A stretch of 64,000 nt of DNA from Hetaerina americana. Taxonomy: Eukaryota > Arthropoda > Insecta > Odonata > Calopterygidae. Shown piece after piece: positions 1 to 11,159 of the stretch. The translations under genes and the position numbers were made by a program. The notes beneath the pieces were generated by a model. It did not search any database, had not been told where the DNA came from, and saw nothing but the letters and a program-made list of their open reading frames with translations. The DNA lies in contig JAKTNV010000062.1 in NCBI GenBank assembly GCA_022747635.1, forward strand, positions 731,501-795,500. The letters run 5' to 3'. How positions within the stretch are numbered: the first letter of the stretch is position 1; each line of letters opens with the position of its first letter.

Positions 1-118
1 TGATCTGTGCTCACCATGTCGCATACAACTGCCCCCAAATACTTAATTGATCGGCCGGAGTTAGCACCGAACCCTCGATTTCATAATTTATATCCTATCC
101 CCCACTTCCATTAAGGAT
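1..118 (-). pseudogene. LINE B fragment (RT, downstream of FADD), cut by window edge
   Basis: Read on the minus strand, this matches the segment of the LINE B reverse transcriptase around 41155-41290, just downstream of the FADD box (residues like YEIEGSVLT and a degenerate KYLGV). The frame is broken and the piece is cut by the window start. It is a non-functional retrotransposon remnant. The assignment rests on direct comparison with the longer copy in the window. Confidence 0.6.
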
Positions 119-319
119 TCGGGGCATTGAAACATTCTAGGAACGTGTTTAGGAATGTAATTGTCGGAAAGTGTTGCAAGTTAAAATAGTCTAATTAACA
201 ACCGTCCATGGAGAACCATTGGTTAAAAGGCGACTAGGAAAAACTCTTTGTGTCATCTGAATCTAAACCGTAGCATGCGGAATTCCTCAAGGGCTTTTGG
301 CGGGGATTGTCATGATACC

Positions 320-1110
320 ATCTACATCTACATAATACCCCGCAAGCCGCCGCAAGGACGTGTGGCGGGGGGTGTTAGGTCACCAAACGTAAAAAGGAAA
401 AATACCACATGCAAAACAACAACACGGAAAATTACACCCACAGCAGCGCGCACACTCATGCAAAAATCCCTTCATCCAATACTCATGCAAACACATATAC
501 CGCAACACAACTAAAAACCGCACCCCAGAATGCAGCACGAAAGCCATCCTACAACACGGAAGCCAGGACACAACAAGCAAGAAATTGAAACATCACTACC
601 ACATGAAAATGCACCACGAAACACTCTACCCACAAAAGAGACTGTAAAAGGCAGGGAATGCGACCCAACGTTGCAGGTAGCAGGAATTTCCCCCCTCCGG
701 GAGGGAAGAGGGACTGAAAGGGAAACTTAAAAACAGATGAACAGAACATGAATGAAGTCATTCGGAAAGAATGGGTTATTATAGCAAAACACATAAGGTT
801 AGTGGAAGAGCATGCATTTAAATACAACTAATTATTTGTTAGACGCTGAGGGTGGCAAGTGGAATTTTTGCTATCTATAACCCTGCAGTTGCTATCCCGT
901 ATTGTCCGTGGGAAGAAGGAGTCCTTGAGTCGGCTAGTTCTGGCATCTATTTCCCGAATTTTATATGCATGATCCAAGCGACTAATGTATGTAAGAGTAC
1001 GAATAATTTGCGAGACCTCGGTGCTGAAACATGCGGATCTAAATTTATTTAATAATTTCAATCTTGCATTGAATCGTCTCTCAGCCAATGATTCCCACCC
1101 CAAATCCATG
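320..1110 (-). mobile_element. 5'-truncated LINE A copy (3' end and tail)
   Basis: This is the 3' end of a LINE A retrotransposon on the minus strand. It holds the last 93 codons of the RT protein (828-1109) followed by about 500 bases of 3' UTR. The UTR ends in the conserved tail: TACATCTACATAATACCCCG at the left edge is the reverse complement of the TAGATG-type 3' end. The full-length relative lies at 58736-61722 and matches closely in both protein and UTR. Truncation at the 5' side near 1110 is typical of incomplete target-primed reverse transcription. Confidence 0.85.
828..1109 (-). pseudogene. C-terminal end of LINE A reverse transcriptase
   Basis: The 93 residues run from MDLGWESLAERRFNARL through SFFPRTIRDSN to the stop. 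They differ only slightly from the C-terminus of the long LINE A protein at 58772-61219 (for example TLTYISRLD against TPTYIGRLD). This is the conserved region after the RT thumb in CR1/L2-like elements. All catalytic motifs lie upstream and are missing, so the piece can only be a relic. The initial methionine is an internal residue of the original protein. Confidence 0.85.
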
Positions 1111-2033
1111 AGCCATTAACCACATGCACAATTAATAGCTTTTACGCTCCAGTGAATGAACCCCGTATGTTGGGTAGGTCATCATTAACCATTTTTACTC
1201 TTATTTAATCAGACATACGTTCTCTTCTATCATATTTAGAGTTTATTTTCGGGTTCAGTATAATAATTCGATGCATGCATTGATATTTGGTTTTTTTTAT
1301 GTAGCCATTAGATCACTGCTATAATGATATTGTCCATTGCATATATCATCGGTAAGGTGTTAGGAGGGTCCTTTGTTTTGATCTCAATCTATGCCCAATA
1401 AAGACGTTTTTTGTATATTATTGTGGATAACTCGGTTGCGGGGGAAGAGAGGAAATCCGAAATGTATAGTGTGGACGGAGGGAGCATCGGAAGGCAGTGG
1501 GATGGATGTTGACGGCAGTGAGAGAAGGGAAACTTCTTTGGAGGCGGGGTCAAAGAGGAAGGGAGGGAGCGGACGGACCCCTCGGAGACAGCATCGCTCC
1601 GTGAAGAAACATTAGAAGCTAGAATGGAAAAAAGCGATCCCAAGGCACGGTTTTAAAACGCCTCGCTAAAGCCAATCCTTAATTAGCGCGATGATTAACT
1701 TAACGTGGACCTTACCGTCAAATTTTATGGTGCCAAGGAACAAGAGTGCTTATCATCGGAAGCGAATATAATAACCGTAGTAACGCCGTACGTCAGTTAT
1801 TAGGTTATTCGATGGTCGGTTTTCCACTTAGAATAGCGGACATAAAACTGTGTTCTGGCCTTAACCGGAAATTTAAGTTACCCTACAATTTAAATAGACA
1901 TAATAAAACCCAGCCCAAGCCAATTTAGAAAACTACAAAAGGACACTATATAAAAAAATATGATACTGAATAAGTCATTAAGAGCCCCTCTCACTATATC
2001 GGCAGATTTGTGTGGGTGTGTGAGTATATTAGT
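1111..2033. other. AT-rich DNA with no recognised feature
   Basis: Short open frames occur on both strands, but none shows a recognisable domain, and I see no RNA gene or clear repeat. This may be ordinary intergenic or intronic DNA. Confidence 0.4.
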
Positions 2034-2814
2034 ATTATTAGGTAATCTACCGGTTATGGTAGGCTTATGGACGGACACAGCTACTAAATATATATTTTGT
2101 GACACCTAACCAAACAAAAAATCCAGTATCCTACTCTATATCAGGTCCACCTTCATCTCTGAGTACTGTCTTCCTCCCTTCATCCCGTCCAACATCCCTA
2201 TCCTGTTCCTTCCCTTTCCTCTTTTGCCCAACATTCTACCCTCAATTACAGTCTTCAACATCCCACTGCCGGTCAATACCCCCTTCATCCACTTTTCCTG
2301 CCTCCATAGGATTTCTCCCAACAAACCCCTCTCTTCGCCCACCATACCAAGTACTTCCTCATTTGTTTTCTTCTCTGTTCATTTCACCTTCTCCATTCTT
2401 CTCCAGACCCACATTTAAAAAGCCTCCTGTCTACGTCTATCCTCCTGCTTCAATGACCACGTTTCCGCACCGTACATAGCTACGCTCCATATCGAAGTTT
2501 TGACGAGTCTTTTCTTAATATCCTTACTCAACGTCCCTATCATTAACTCCCTCCTCCTTGTAAAACTCTCTTTGCTTGGCGCAATTCTTCTCCTTACGTC
2601 CTTACTACTTTGACCGTGTTGGTCCAAAACACTTCCGAGATACGTGAACTGTTCTACCTGCTCTAGTTTTTGCCATTATATTTTAACCTTTAGCTCAGCT
2701 TTTTTCTTTCTAGAAAATCGCATAACCTTTGTTTTATTAATATTGATTGTCATCCCATACCTGCCGCACTGAATTTCCAATGCACTCAGCAATGCTTGCA
2801 ACCCCTTGGCTGCA
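2034..2814 (-). pseudogene. LINE C (RTE/BovB-like) 3' fragment, decayed
   Basis: On the minus strand the piece reads from the region after the FADD box (MTINI-NK-KVMRFSRKK) through VLDQHGQSSKDVRRRIAPSKE, MYGAETWSLKQEDRRR and GEERGLLGEILWRQEKWMKGVLTGSGMLKTVIEGRML to the 3' UTR. The 3' UTR has the family's end, a hairpin AATCTACCGGTTATGGTAGG near 2042-2063. Frameshifts separate the pieces. The AETWSL...EAFEMW block is a hallmark of the RTE/BovB group. It ends abruptly near 2814 in a 5' truncation. Confidence 0.8.
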
Positions 2815-2855
2815 ACTCGGTAGTTGGGAATTGGGAACTCGGTAGATAAATTAGG

Positions 2856-3149
2856 ATGACTTCATCCAGGTCCCCTGTTGCCATGCTCGAAGGCAATGGC
2901 GAATGCGCGGCTTTAAGGGCCCGTATCGTCATGCTGGAGAGAATGGTGCGGGAGCTTCGATCGGAGATCGCCGGCCGGAGGGTTCCGCTCAGGAGAGATG
3001 GTGCTCGGGGTGGAACTACGAAAACCCGCCACGCCCATAGGGATGCACGGATTCGTCCGAATGCAAAACGTGGCTGGGCGATTAGAGACCTACCCTGTGT
3101 CCCATCTCTCAACGAGGGAGTGTCTCACGTCCGTAGGTCGGACGATTGA
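2856..3149 (+). CDS. possible exon or unknown ORF with coiled-coil stretch
   Basis: An open frame of 97 codons whose residues 11-34 (EGNGECAALRARIVMLERMVRE and onward) have a heptad-like spacing of hydrophobic residues, suggesting a short coiled coil. The rest is arginine-rich and looks random. I recognise no family. It could be an exon, an ORF1-type piece of a retroelement, or chance. No splice signals can be assigned with confidence, and the GC-rich composition makes chance open frames more likely. Confidence 0.2.
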   Translation: MTSSRSPVAMLEGNGECAALRARIVMLERMVRELRSEIAGRRVPLRRDGARGGTTKTRHAHRDARIRPNAKRGWAIRDLPCVPSLNEGVSHVRRSDD

Positions 3150-3200
3150 AGAGTCTTCTCTCGGGGCAAGGGGAAGGTAACGCTGCGGCGAGGATTGGAC

Positions 3201-3262
3201 TCTGCGGAGGCAGATACCATCCCCGTCTCCTCGGGGACGGGGATGGTATCTGCCTCCGCAGA
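3201..3262. repeat. perfect 27-bp GC-rich inverted repeat (hairpin)
   Basis: The left arm at 3201-3227 is exactly reverse-complementary to 3236-3262, with an 8-base loop. The stem begins TCTGCGGAGGCAGATACC. No poly-T run follows, so it is not an obvious terminator. It could be a foldback, a small-RNA precursor or a palindromic relic of an insertion. Confidence 0.9.
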
Positions 3263-5140
3263 CCGTCCAGGTTGGGACAAATGCGACCTGAAGGAAGCAT
3301 TCGTCGCAGAACGATAAAGTTTTCTGTCTCATTGAATCCTCCCTCAAAGATTGAGAAAAATGGGATGCAAGGAGAGAGAGATAGAGAGAGAAGGAGAAAG
3401 AGGGAGTGGGCCTTCGAGACTCATTCTTCGTCGCCTCAAACGGTGCGAGAGAGGGTCGTCTTGAGCCGCGGAGGGAAAGAATGGCAGGCACTCGCTATTC
3501 ATATGCCAAGGATGTACACTTTCTCCGGCGCAATTTCAGCCAGTGTTTTTAGCAACTTCTACTAGAGAAGAGGTGTTGATAACGTTCTTTCCACATAATA
3601 GCTCATCCCTTGCACCTTTCAACTCCATCCTTTGACCTCGCTAATATGTCCAACTTCCAAATTTTCTCTTTCATACATGAGTCGGTAAACATTAAACGTT
3701 TTGCAGAAACGTTACTTTTAAAACTCGTCCACTGTTTTATCAATGCACTTACTTTTTAAAGCCTTGTCTTTCAATTCTGGATAAAATATTAAACGCTTTA
3801 CGCCGCCGCACCTTCACGGTTAAAAAAAAACAAAATTCGTTCTCCCCTCCACACGTGTATTGTCATCGGTTGGTTGGTGCGAGTTGGGGAGGTGCGTGGT
3901 GCGGAGGATGGAGGGTGGGCAGGGGGGAGGGGTTGTGTGAGCCTGCGGAGGCAGAGAATGAAAGAAAAGAAGTATTAAGAGGAGAGCCCTCCACTCCAAC
4001 ATAACAGCTGCTAACGATTCGCTACGCCCATCTTTTACCCTGCTCGAGAGCCTGTGTAACCTCAAAGGATTTCCTCTCCCCCACACTCCTCCCCTCCTTC
4101 CTCCCCTTCCCTCACACCCCCCCTCTGCCCCCACCCCTCATTCTACGGGATAAGCGAGCTGAACGCTCAAGATAGGACCACAAAATCCCAACGGTGAACA
4201 ACACCACGACAACTGCTGAGCAAGGGTCTTAAGGGGAGCGAGAGGAAATTCCCATAGACTAAACACAAGAGTGGAGGGGGACTTGTTTGAGAAGGAAGGC
4301 GGGCCGAGGGGGGGAGAGAGAGAGCTGCCGCCCCCCCCCTCGGCCTCAATGCATGGTTTTTCGAACACACTATAGGATTGAGGGCTACTGAGTCAGCTCC
4401 TCAGCTCTCTCTCTCCAAGGAATAAGCCTCGCTACCTTTCAGGGCACACCTAAGAGAAACCCTTAGAAAGAGAGGAAGCGGCGCCTTGCGCGCGCAGACG
4501 CACACAAAACGTCCCTTCCCTCCTGGGAGGAAGGAGAAGGGGCGAGGTTGGTTGGACGGGCGAGTACGCAGGACGCCCGTCCTCTCGCCCTTGGAAGGGA
4601 GCGGATCGGACTTGTTTTCCCGTCTCCCGCTGACAAATTCCACTAAGTCGTTCATCATCTTTTCCGACTGTTTGGAACTAGAGATGTGACAGGGTCTCGG
4701 GGTTTAAAAAAGAAAAAAAAGCCCCAATGGAACAATAAAATGAGGGAAATGTTTCCTGTAGATATTCTTGGATACACCCACTCCGGTTCGTTAGAAGTTA
4801 TCGATGTTTGCAGTCTCCTCTGAGGCGATGGCGTTGAAGGGAAGAGGCCGAGCAAGATTTCGGTTTTAGATTACCCTTCGCACCTTCGAAGTCTCGACAG
4901 ATATATCCTGGAAGGGAAATGAAGATGCCGCAAAAAAGGAGGAGATTAGGGTTTAGGATTACGTTTTATTTCTGTGTCGTGACAAAACCAATCCCTTAAT
5001 GGGGGTGTTGTGACCGGGAAAAAGGTTAAGAATAGACGGCGAAATTTATTGTCATTGAAATATAGTCCCTTGTTACTCAGTCGATTGATAAGTTTGCTTT
5101 GAAAAAGATACCCCTGCTCGACAGAGTTTCGTTCATATTC
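3263..5140. other. unassigned DNA with purine- and pyrimidine-rich runs
   Basis: There are biased tracts at 3370-3410 (GA-rich), 3895-3945 (G-rich) and 4080-4140 (C-rich). Several open frames are by-products of this composition. I see no domain, RNA gene or recognisable mobile element. Confidence 0.4.
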
Positions 5141-5146
5141 ATGCAG

Positions 5147-5267
<121 letters not shown>

Positions 5268-5304
5268 CTTCGAAATGGAACGCTCTTCGGCGACACACAA
5301 ATAT

Positions 5305-5500
5305 ATAAAAACACAGATGTAAATTTTTAGAATATAGAGACACAGAGAAAGGACACTCACAATTTGTTATTTTACGTTTCGACAGCACGGCTGTCGTCTT
5401 CAGAAGAATTCTGAAGACGACAGCCGTGCTGTCGAAACGTAAAATAACAAATTGTGGTGTCCTTTCTTTGTGTCTCTATATTCTAAAAATCTACATCTGT

Positions 5501-5506
<6 letters not shown>
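5305..5506. mobile_element. foldback pair of Penelope-type ends (family 1)
   Basis: Two nearly identical arms, about 5305-5403 and 5411-5506, face each other across a 7-base spacer. They differ by a few substitutions and a 2-base indel. The outward-reading arm starts CTGAAGACGACAG, forms a GACAG/CTGTC stem and continues GAAACGT, then contains the shared GTG(AG)TGTCCTTT block and runs into (TA)n on both sides. The CTGAAGA-stem-GAAA core resembles the hammerhead-like motif reported at Penelope-like element ends. No protein coding remains. Confidence 0.65.

Positions 5507-5565
<59 letters not shown>
5505..5565. repeat. (TA)n microsatellite
   Basis: About 30 TA units lie between two foldback units, so it borders an element end on each side. 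Confidence 0.97.
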
Positions 5566-5567
<2 letters not shown>

Positions 5568-5568
<1 letters not shown>

Positions 5569-5838
5569 ATACACAGTAACACACAATATAGAAACACAAA
5601 AAAAGAATAACACTCACACGTTGTTTCTTGATATTTCGACGGAAACATTCCGTCTTCATCTGAAGATATAGAAGTAATGAAGAAATTACTTCTATATCTT
5701 CTACGTCTTCTATGTCTTCATCTGAAGAAATTACTTCTATATCTTCAGATAAAGACGGAGTTTTTCCGTCGAAATATCAAGAAACAACGTGTGAGTGTTC
5801 TTTTTTTGTGTTTCTATATTGTGTGTTACTGTGTATTG
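5568..5838. mobile_element. foldback pair of Penelope-type ends (family 2)
   Basis: The arms at about 5568-5664 and 5746-5838 are inverted copies. Reading outward, each has GATGAAGACGG (left copy) or GATAAAGACGG (right copy), a loop, CCGTCGAAATATCAAG, then GTGTGAGTGTTCTTTTTTTG. The centre (5665-5745) holds smaller palindromes of the type GAAGATATAGAAGTAAT against ATTACTTCTATATCTTC. This family resembles the pair at 58134-58361. It is probably a remnant of two Penelope-like termini, with no coding part. Confidence 0.62.
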
Positions 5839-5872
5839 AACTATTCGGCAATTCCGTGTTACGTCTACGAAA

Positions 5873-5937
<65 letters not shown>
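5873..5937. repeat. (TA)n microsatellite
   Basis: About 32 TA units lie 34 bases beyond the right arm of the family 2 foldback. Confidence 0.97.
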
Positions 5938-5942
<5 letters not shown>

Positions 5943-6230
5943 GGTAGGTAGACGTCGGCGGAGATCGGAAATTAGTGGCAAGCTTGAAGTGATTGTGGAC
6001 CTGGACCAAGTTGCGGCTCTATTCATTCCAACACGAGTTTAAGGATGGTGATGTTTGGATACCATTCCCCTCCATTACGAACGGGATAGGTACGTTGATT
6101 ACAAGTCATTATTTGAAGTAGGAGATTAATTTGGCTTTAAGTTGTACAATTTAGTGTCGACTGAAAGGCCTGACGGGCGTCGTCCAAATTGGGGAACAGT
6201 TATGGCTTTGATAAAACTGCAAATTAATCA

Positions 6231-6235
<5 letters not shown>

Positions 6236-6278
<43 letters not shown>

Positions 6279-6342
6279 GTATATATATGTATATATATAT
6301 ATGTATATATATGTATATATATATATGTATATATATAATTAT
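6236..6342. repeat. (TA)n with regular TGTA interruptions
   Basis: TA runs are broken by periodic TGTATA units, giving a higher-order pattern of roughly 10-20 bases. This is an older or converted microsatellite than the pure tracts nearby. Confidence 0.95.
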
Positions 6343-7490
6343 GTCAGATATTAATGTTTAATATCAGCTATTCCCCAAGATTAAAGTCATCTGCTATAGA
6401 CTGTACTGCGGTCACTAAATTAGTACGATTTTTTAGAATGTTGCAGTATTTTCAGTTTAATTTGTATGAAGAAAGGTGAGGAAATAATTTTGTCCATATT
6501 TATATAAAATGGCGCCCCGCTAACAGTTTTTTCTAGATCCGATGCCGATTTCGATGTGTAACTGACCACCTTAAATCAAAAACCAATCAAGAGTCACAAT
6601 ATGAATGAAAAGGCTCTTTTTTCCGAAATATAAATTTTCATGCACTATAAAAATGACAAAAATAACATTAAAATCGTCAATCATCATAGAACAAACCAGC
6701 AGATTCACAAATGGTGACCATCAAGCGGGTCTAACAGTTTGTGTGCACCGCTAACAAATCGTATTTTCCATTCAATTTTAATTGAAAATTTTTGATGGAC
6801 ATGGATATTTTGTATTTAATAAAGACCAGGGGAATGCGAAAATGGGACAGTTCATGCTCTATGACATCCAGTTTCACTTACAAAGCGAACCGTACGAGGA
6901 ATAACAAAATGGGGGAAATTTAAAAAAAACAGGCGGTCTGTTTACAATAATTTTCTCGCGACGCGAACAGAAGGTCTTCGAGGCACGCACGCACTCGCCC
7001 GGCCGGCTGCAAATTCTCCGCCCGGACTCCCAAGACCCGGATGCGAAGCGGCAAACGTTAGGTTATCGGTCGCCATAATTCGTGCGATCGGACCTCCCGA
7101 AGTAATCGGGCTCGCGACAGCTGCCCAACGATTCGCCGCTCCCGACACATACTCGGACATACATCAAAGCCAGAACAACGCCCGCCCTTCCAGTGGGATC
7201 CACATGGAAGGGCGGCAAGGGTGCCCCGCTCCCCCCTCTCTCAGAAGGACTGCTCAACACTGCCTCGCACCTTTTTTCCACTTTGGCGCTCGGCAGGAAC
7301 GAAAGCAGAAACCCTCTCGAGCGTAAAAAATGTCAACTGTTGCGTTAATAACAAAGGGACTTGGGACGCGCGAAGGGAAGAATGAGAGAGAGAGAGACCT
7401 TTTACCCTAGGAACCCTTTTCAGCTTTTATGCGAACGGTGGCTCGGGCACACTTGCGTGCGAGACTTTCCACGGTGAAGAGAAATCAAGA
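6343..7490. other. unassigned; GC-rich patch at 6955-7300
   Basis: The first 600 bases are AT-rich without features. The stretch 6955-7300 is CpG-rich compared with its surroundings and could be a promoter-type CpG region or a decayed element. No convincing open frame or core promoter element can be tied to it. Confidence 0.3.
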
Positions 7491-7495
7491 ATATA

Positions 7496-7531
7496 TATGT
7501 GTATATGTATATATATATATATATATATATA
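7496..7531. repeat. short (TA)n microsatellite
   Basis: An imperfect TGTA start is followed by about 13 TA units and a short ACAC run. Confidence 0.9.
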
Positions 7532-7561
7532 AACACACATTTACATATTATTTTTTGTTGG

Positions 7562-7600
7562 TCCGGGGAGGACGAGTGGTTAATGTCTCTGACCTGCTCG
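7562..7600 (+). other. possible tRNA-like SINE head (A-box only)
   Basis: GGACGAGTGGTTAATG resembles the D-arm region (A box) of a leucine- or serine-type tRNA, as at the head of tRNA-derived SINEs. No B box (GGTTCGANTCC) is seen at the right distance downstream, so this is at most a fragment and may be chance. Confidence 0.2.
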
Positions 7601-8300
7601 CTCGCTCTCTCTCACACTCACGGCGCCGGAACATAACAAGTGGGGGGGGGGAAGTAGGTACTCAAGAGAGATTAGGAAGCTCGCCTCTCATCCATCTCCT
7701 GCTCCTCGTAAACCCTTGAAGGACCCGGCTTTGTCCTTCATTATCGTCTCAAGCCTTTAACGAGAGGAGAGAGGGTAGACTGCAACGCTGTGTTCTCGTT
7801 TGAGCGCCGTGTCAAGTGCTGACACTACTTTTTATCTGCAAGACTCCTGCTTTAAGTACTAGGACTTTTCCGAAAATAAAAAAAATATACCCTTGAATTT
7901 TCTCACGGATGTCTCCCCAACCTAGCGAGTTCCGTTGCTCTGCACGAGAGAATTCTGTTCCCAGCCAAAGAAACGTACATTTCAAGGGGGGTTGGAATAC
8001 ATATACACGGCTGGAATTCCCCTCCGTTCAAGAGAAATTACGCTGAAATGAGCGCATAGATGGAGATGTATGGCTATTCTTATCCTTACGGTGACGAAAA
8101 AAACTAAGCACTTCTTAAACGCTGACGGTGATGACGTCCATCGTCTTAGAGAAACCGCACAGGGCGTTCGATAGTGTGCGGCGAAGTTAAGAATCGAAAG
8201 ACTTCGCATAATTCGAGCACTGCAACCCACACCTCACCCGACCAATCATTTATTAAGTGCAGAGTACTATATTTCGACACGACAGGTAACACGGATTTGA

Positions 8301-8585
8301 TTGGGCGAGTGGTGGGAAAATGCAATGGACAATGAAAAGAGGGAGGTGGGTCACTCCGCTTTCGCTAGGCCGTGGTTCGAGCACGCGGATCCAAGGGAGA
8401 CGCCGGTAATTAAGGAATTGAATGAGGATTGGGGTAAAGCCACCAGGTTTGTTAAGAATTACCACGAGAAGGGAGTAAGGGCGACGGATATGTTGGAAGG
8501 AATTAAGTTGGGATTCCCTAGATTGTCGAAGAGAGCTGGCAGGCAAGTGTATGGATGTTCAGACACGCCAAGACGGTCGCTCTAG
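8301..8585 (+). CDS. unknown 94-codon ORF
   Basis: An open frame of hydrophilic composition (for example NEDWGKATRFVKNYHEKGVRATDMLEGIKLGF) with fairly ordinary, non-repetitive amino-acid use, unlike most chance frames nearby. I do not recognise a family. It could be an exon, part of an old element, or chance. The start codon is only the first available methionine. Confidence 0.2.
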   Translation: MGEWWENAMDNEKREVGHSAFARPWFEHADPRETPVIKELNEDWGKATRFVKNYHEKGVRATDMLEGIKLGFPRLSKRAGRQVYGCSDTPRRSL

Positions 8586-8620
8586 CCCTCCGATCTACGG
8601 GTTAATTACTGTGTTTATGG

Positions 8621-8621
<1 letters not shown>

Positions 8622-8687
<66 letters not shown>

Positions 8688-8690
8688 AAC
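8622..8690. repeat. (TA)n microsatellite flanked by inverted TTTATGGTTAT
   Basis: About 32 TA units lie between TTTATGGTTAT on the left and ATAAACCATAACCATAA on the right. The flanks are near-inverted copies, so the whole is a foldback with a (TA)n core. Confidence 0.9.
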
Positions 8691-8699
8691 CATAACCAT

Positions 8700-8964
8700 A
8701 AGCGGAGTAATCAATCCGAAGGTCGGTTTGGTAGGCGATGGTATAGTTCACCCTGTACTAAGCCCGACGGCGTGTGAAATTCACTCATCAGGGTAGGGGG
8801 GCCAGTCCTTTCCCTGTGCCAGTTATGGCTTCCCAGGAAGATCTGGCAGATCCCGAAAAATCACATAGCTTGGGTGGAGCTGCAGGTGCCCAGAGAATTG
8901 CCCGGGAATCGCACCCGGGACCTTCCGGTCAGTAGTTCAACGCTCTACCCCCTGGACTATATAT
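8700..8964 (-). mobile_element. tRNA-derived SINE
   Basis: On the minus strand, 8957-8893 reads like a tRNA: an A-box-like GGGTAGAGCGTTGAACTACT, then a T-arm GGTGCGATTCC within the stem CCCGGG...CCCGGG (positions about 8901-8920). A tRNA-unrelated body follows to about 8700. SINEs are transcribed by RNA polymerase III from these internal boxes and moved by LINE enzymes. The anticodon arm is not well formed, so this is a SINE rather than a tRNA gene. Confidence 0.5.
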
Positions 8965-9084
8965 ATAGTGGGTGTTATCTTTATGTCGAGGCTGGAAATT
9001 TTATTGGTCTGAGTTCTTAAAAAGCATCCCTCAAACGGTAGACTATCAGAAAAAATAACCATGAGCTATTATTTATGCAAGCAT

Positions 9085-9160
9085 GGCTGGTACATTGATA
9101 CCATCCACCACACGGCCCTGCGATGGCCTTGTGTGGTATTGTACAGATGTATTTTATTAG
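9085..9160 (+). repeat. LINE 3'-tail relic with conserved hairpin
   Basis: GCATGGCTGGTA is followed by a hairpin, CCACACGGCC...GGCCTTGTGTGG (9109-9142), and then CAGATGTA. The arrangement is the same as in the LINE A and LINE B tails, but with different paired bases, as expected if the stem is selected. No coding part accompanies it. Confidence 0.6.
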
Positions 9161-9240
9161 GTTATCTGCCTTGTTATGTAACTAAATGTAGGTTTGAATG
9201 GACACAACTACGAAATAAATACATATTTTGCTTCTCTTTA
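9150..9240 (+). repeat. LINE C-like 3' end relic
   Basis: The piece GGTTATCTGCCTTGTTATGT...TAGGTTTGAATGGACACAAC resembles the reverse complement of the LINE C 3' end as seen at 21784-21840 (AATCTACCGGTTAAGGTAGG...GGATGGACAACAC). It is old and short. Confidence 0.35.
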
Positions 9241-10535
9241 GAAAACACAATCAAACATCGGATGGATATATAAGTAATACAAATGGGTTTCTTATTAACG
9301 AGTCTTTTTTTTTGAGCAATTCAAATATTATTTAGGCTAAAAAAACGGAATTTGAAATACCGACATACTTGAAATAGTCATTTCAATGCACTCCCTCAAT
9401 CGTAGGAATTTTTTCTCATACCCCTGTAAGCAAAGATCTTGTCACCTGATTTACGTAGATCGTAACCTCATACGAATACCAAACGTCATTCCAAAACATT
9501 CAACCTTTTCAAATTAAAAAAGCAAGAGACCATTACAGAAGGGCACTTTGGAACTTGTAAAATTCACACGTAGGCCATTGTAAAATCTACGAATAGGCAC
9601 CGGTTCTCCCACGGATGATTTGCGTCGAAACTTAGGGCTCCTTTCGGCATTTCAGACGTCGAACAAGAGAGGTTTTGCGTCATTCCTCACCAGAAATCTC
9701 AGCAATGATTAATCACCAATGGACATCGACCGGAGGGATCGCGCCTTTGAGAGGCCGACCCCCGGTTGGACTCCTGATTTACTTTTTTGTAAGTGTGCGT
9801 GTGTGTGCGTGCGTGTGGACAGTGACTGCGTGCTAGTGTCGTCACCCTTCGGCGACGGCGGATGACCTGGAAGGGCGCGCGGGTCGTGAAATAGTGCTGG
9901 TGGCATTTTAAACCAGCTGCTAACTATTGCCCCTCCCCGGAGCCGATGCATCACGGCCCCTCGCGCTCAGGAAGGGAAGAGAGGAGAAAGACTCCCCCCT
10001 CCCCCCCCCCGGCGGAAAGCAGCTTTTTCGTGTGAAAACACAAATCCCACCAACTCCCCCCAAAAAGGGACTGACTTCCTGTGATCTTTTGCGACATCTG
10101 GAAAAGGGATAACCTGCGAGCATATGCCCACGGGGGATGGGGCTCGCACCACCACGTGTCTCCGTCACCTACGGGAGGGTTAAAAGACACGAGAAACCCT
10201 GTCGATGAATTTTAACGGGCTCATTTGGGGAAAATATCCCGCTTGTGTTTTTTTTGCATTTGGAGGAGTTCTTCATCTTCGCGGAGTTCATTTGTTGGAC
10301 GCCGTCCGTCCTGCTCTCCATCCCCGGCGGGCACGACAAGTCCCCCGGGGATGCCGGACGGAAGATACGGCGGGTTTTGTGGAATCGACGCGTCAAAATA
10401 TGTGAAACGAGAGACCATTAGGCCGGCGGTGAAAACGAGGACGGATTCGTGCCGAGTTGACAACACGCGTCATTTATTTATCAAAAATCCGATTACCTCG
10501 CGTTGAAGGGATAATTTTCTAAATTCCGACCTAAA
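9241..10535. other. unassigned DNA
   Basis: An AT-rich half is followed by a GC-rich half (about 9830-10350) with long C and G runs. Overlapping open frames on both strands in the GC-rich half have no recognisable domain and compete with each other, which suggests a compositional cause. Confidence 0.35.
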
Positions 10536-10539
10536 TTGA

Positions 10540-11150
10540 ACCGAGCATCCCCTAAGAAAATAATCAGGCAGGTAAGTAAGTTAGTAGGTAGCAATTCAGA
10601 CACTTATTACTGGTTAGTATTCTACGACGCATTCCGGATGGACGATTCAAAAATACAATTTAGACTATATCCACATTCAACCACACCCCCCGAAGGAGGA
10701 CGGCGGGGCGGAGTGTTCGGACGCCAGGCTTGGAGAGTGTTCCGAGGGAGTTTAATCTTGTATTTTCGACAGCGCGCACCTATTACTTCCTTAGTTGTTC
10801 CCCCTTTTATTGCTGTCGCGAACAGTTCGCGGGAAAAACGAACGCATGAATCTATCACTTCGACAGTCTGATTTTGCAGATTTTTCCGCCCTTCCAATGT
10901 AATTAGGAGGCCTAATTACATCTCCAATGTCGGATGAAAAACCACACGCTTTATATACTTGTACAATTTTAATACCATAACCCTGAGTATTCGCATATCT
11001 AAACTTTCCCACCCTAAAATTCTGTACTAAATGTGTGACGACGCCTTGTGTCCTTTCGTAAGAATTTTTCCCAGCGGCCTTTTTCTGTGCCTTATTCAAT
11101 TCTGTAATCCATGTTTTTTAAATGGATCCCATTTGAATATACGTATACTG
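10540..11150 (-). pseudogene. LINE D (CR1-like) 3' fragment
   Basis: The minus strand carries the C-terminus of an RT, including NKAQKKAAGKNSYERTQGVV, IRPPNYIGRAEKSAKSDCRS and SFFPRTVRDSNKR, then a 3' UTR running to about 10540. The SFFPRTVRDSN end is homologous to SFFPRTIRDSN of LINE A. The UTR matches the second LINE D copy at 46190-46593 (ATTCCGGATGGACGATTC against ATTCCGGACGGACAATTC). Frames are damaged; it is inactive. Confidence 0.7.
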
Positions 11151-11159
11151 TTATTAAAT

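Noticed and set aside
8893..8957. Functional tRNA gene
   Set aside because: The same reasons: box sequences are recognisable but the cloverleaf is incomplete and it is followed by a SINE body.
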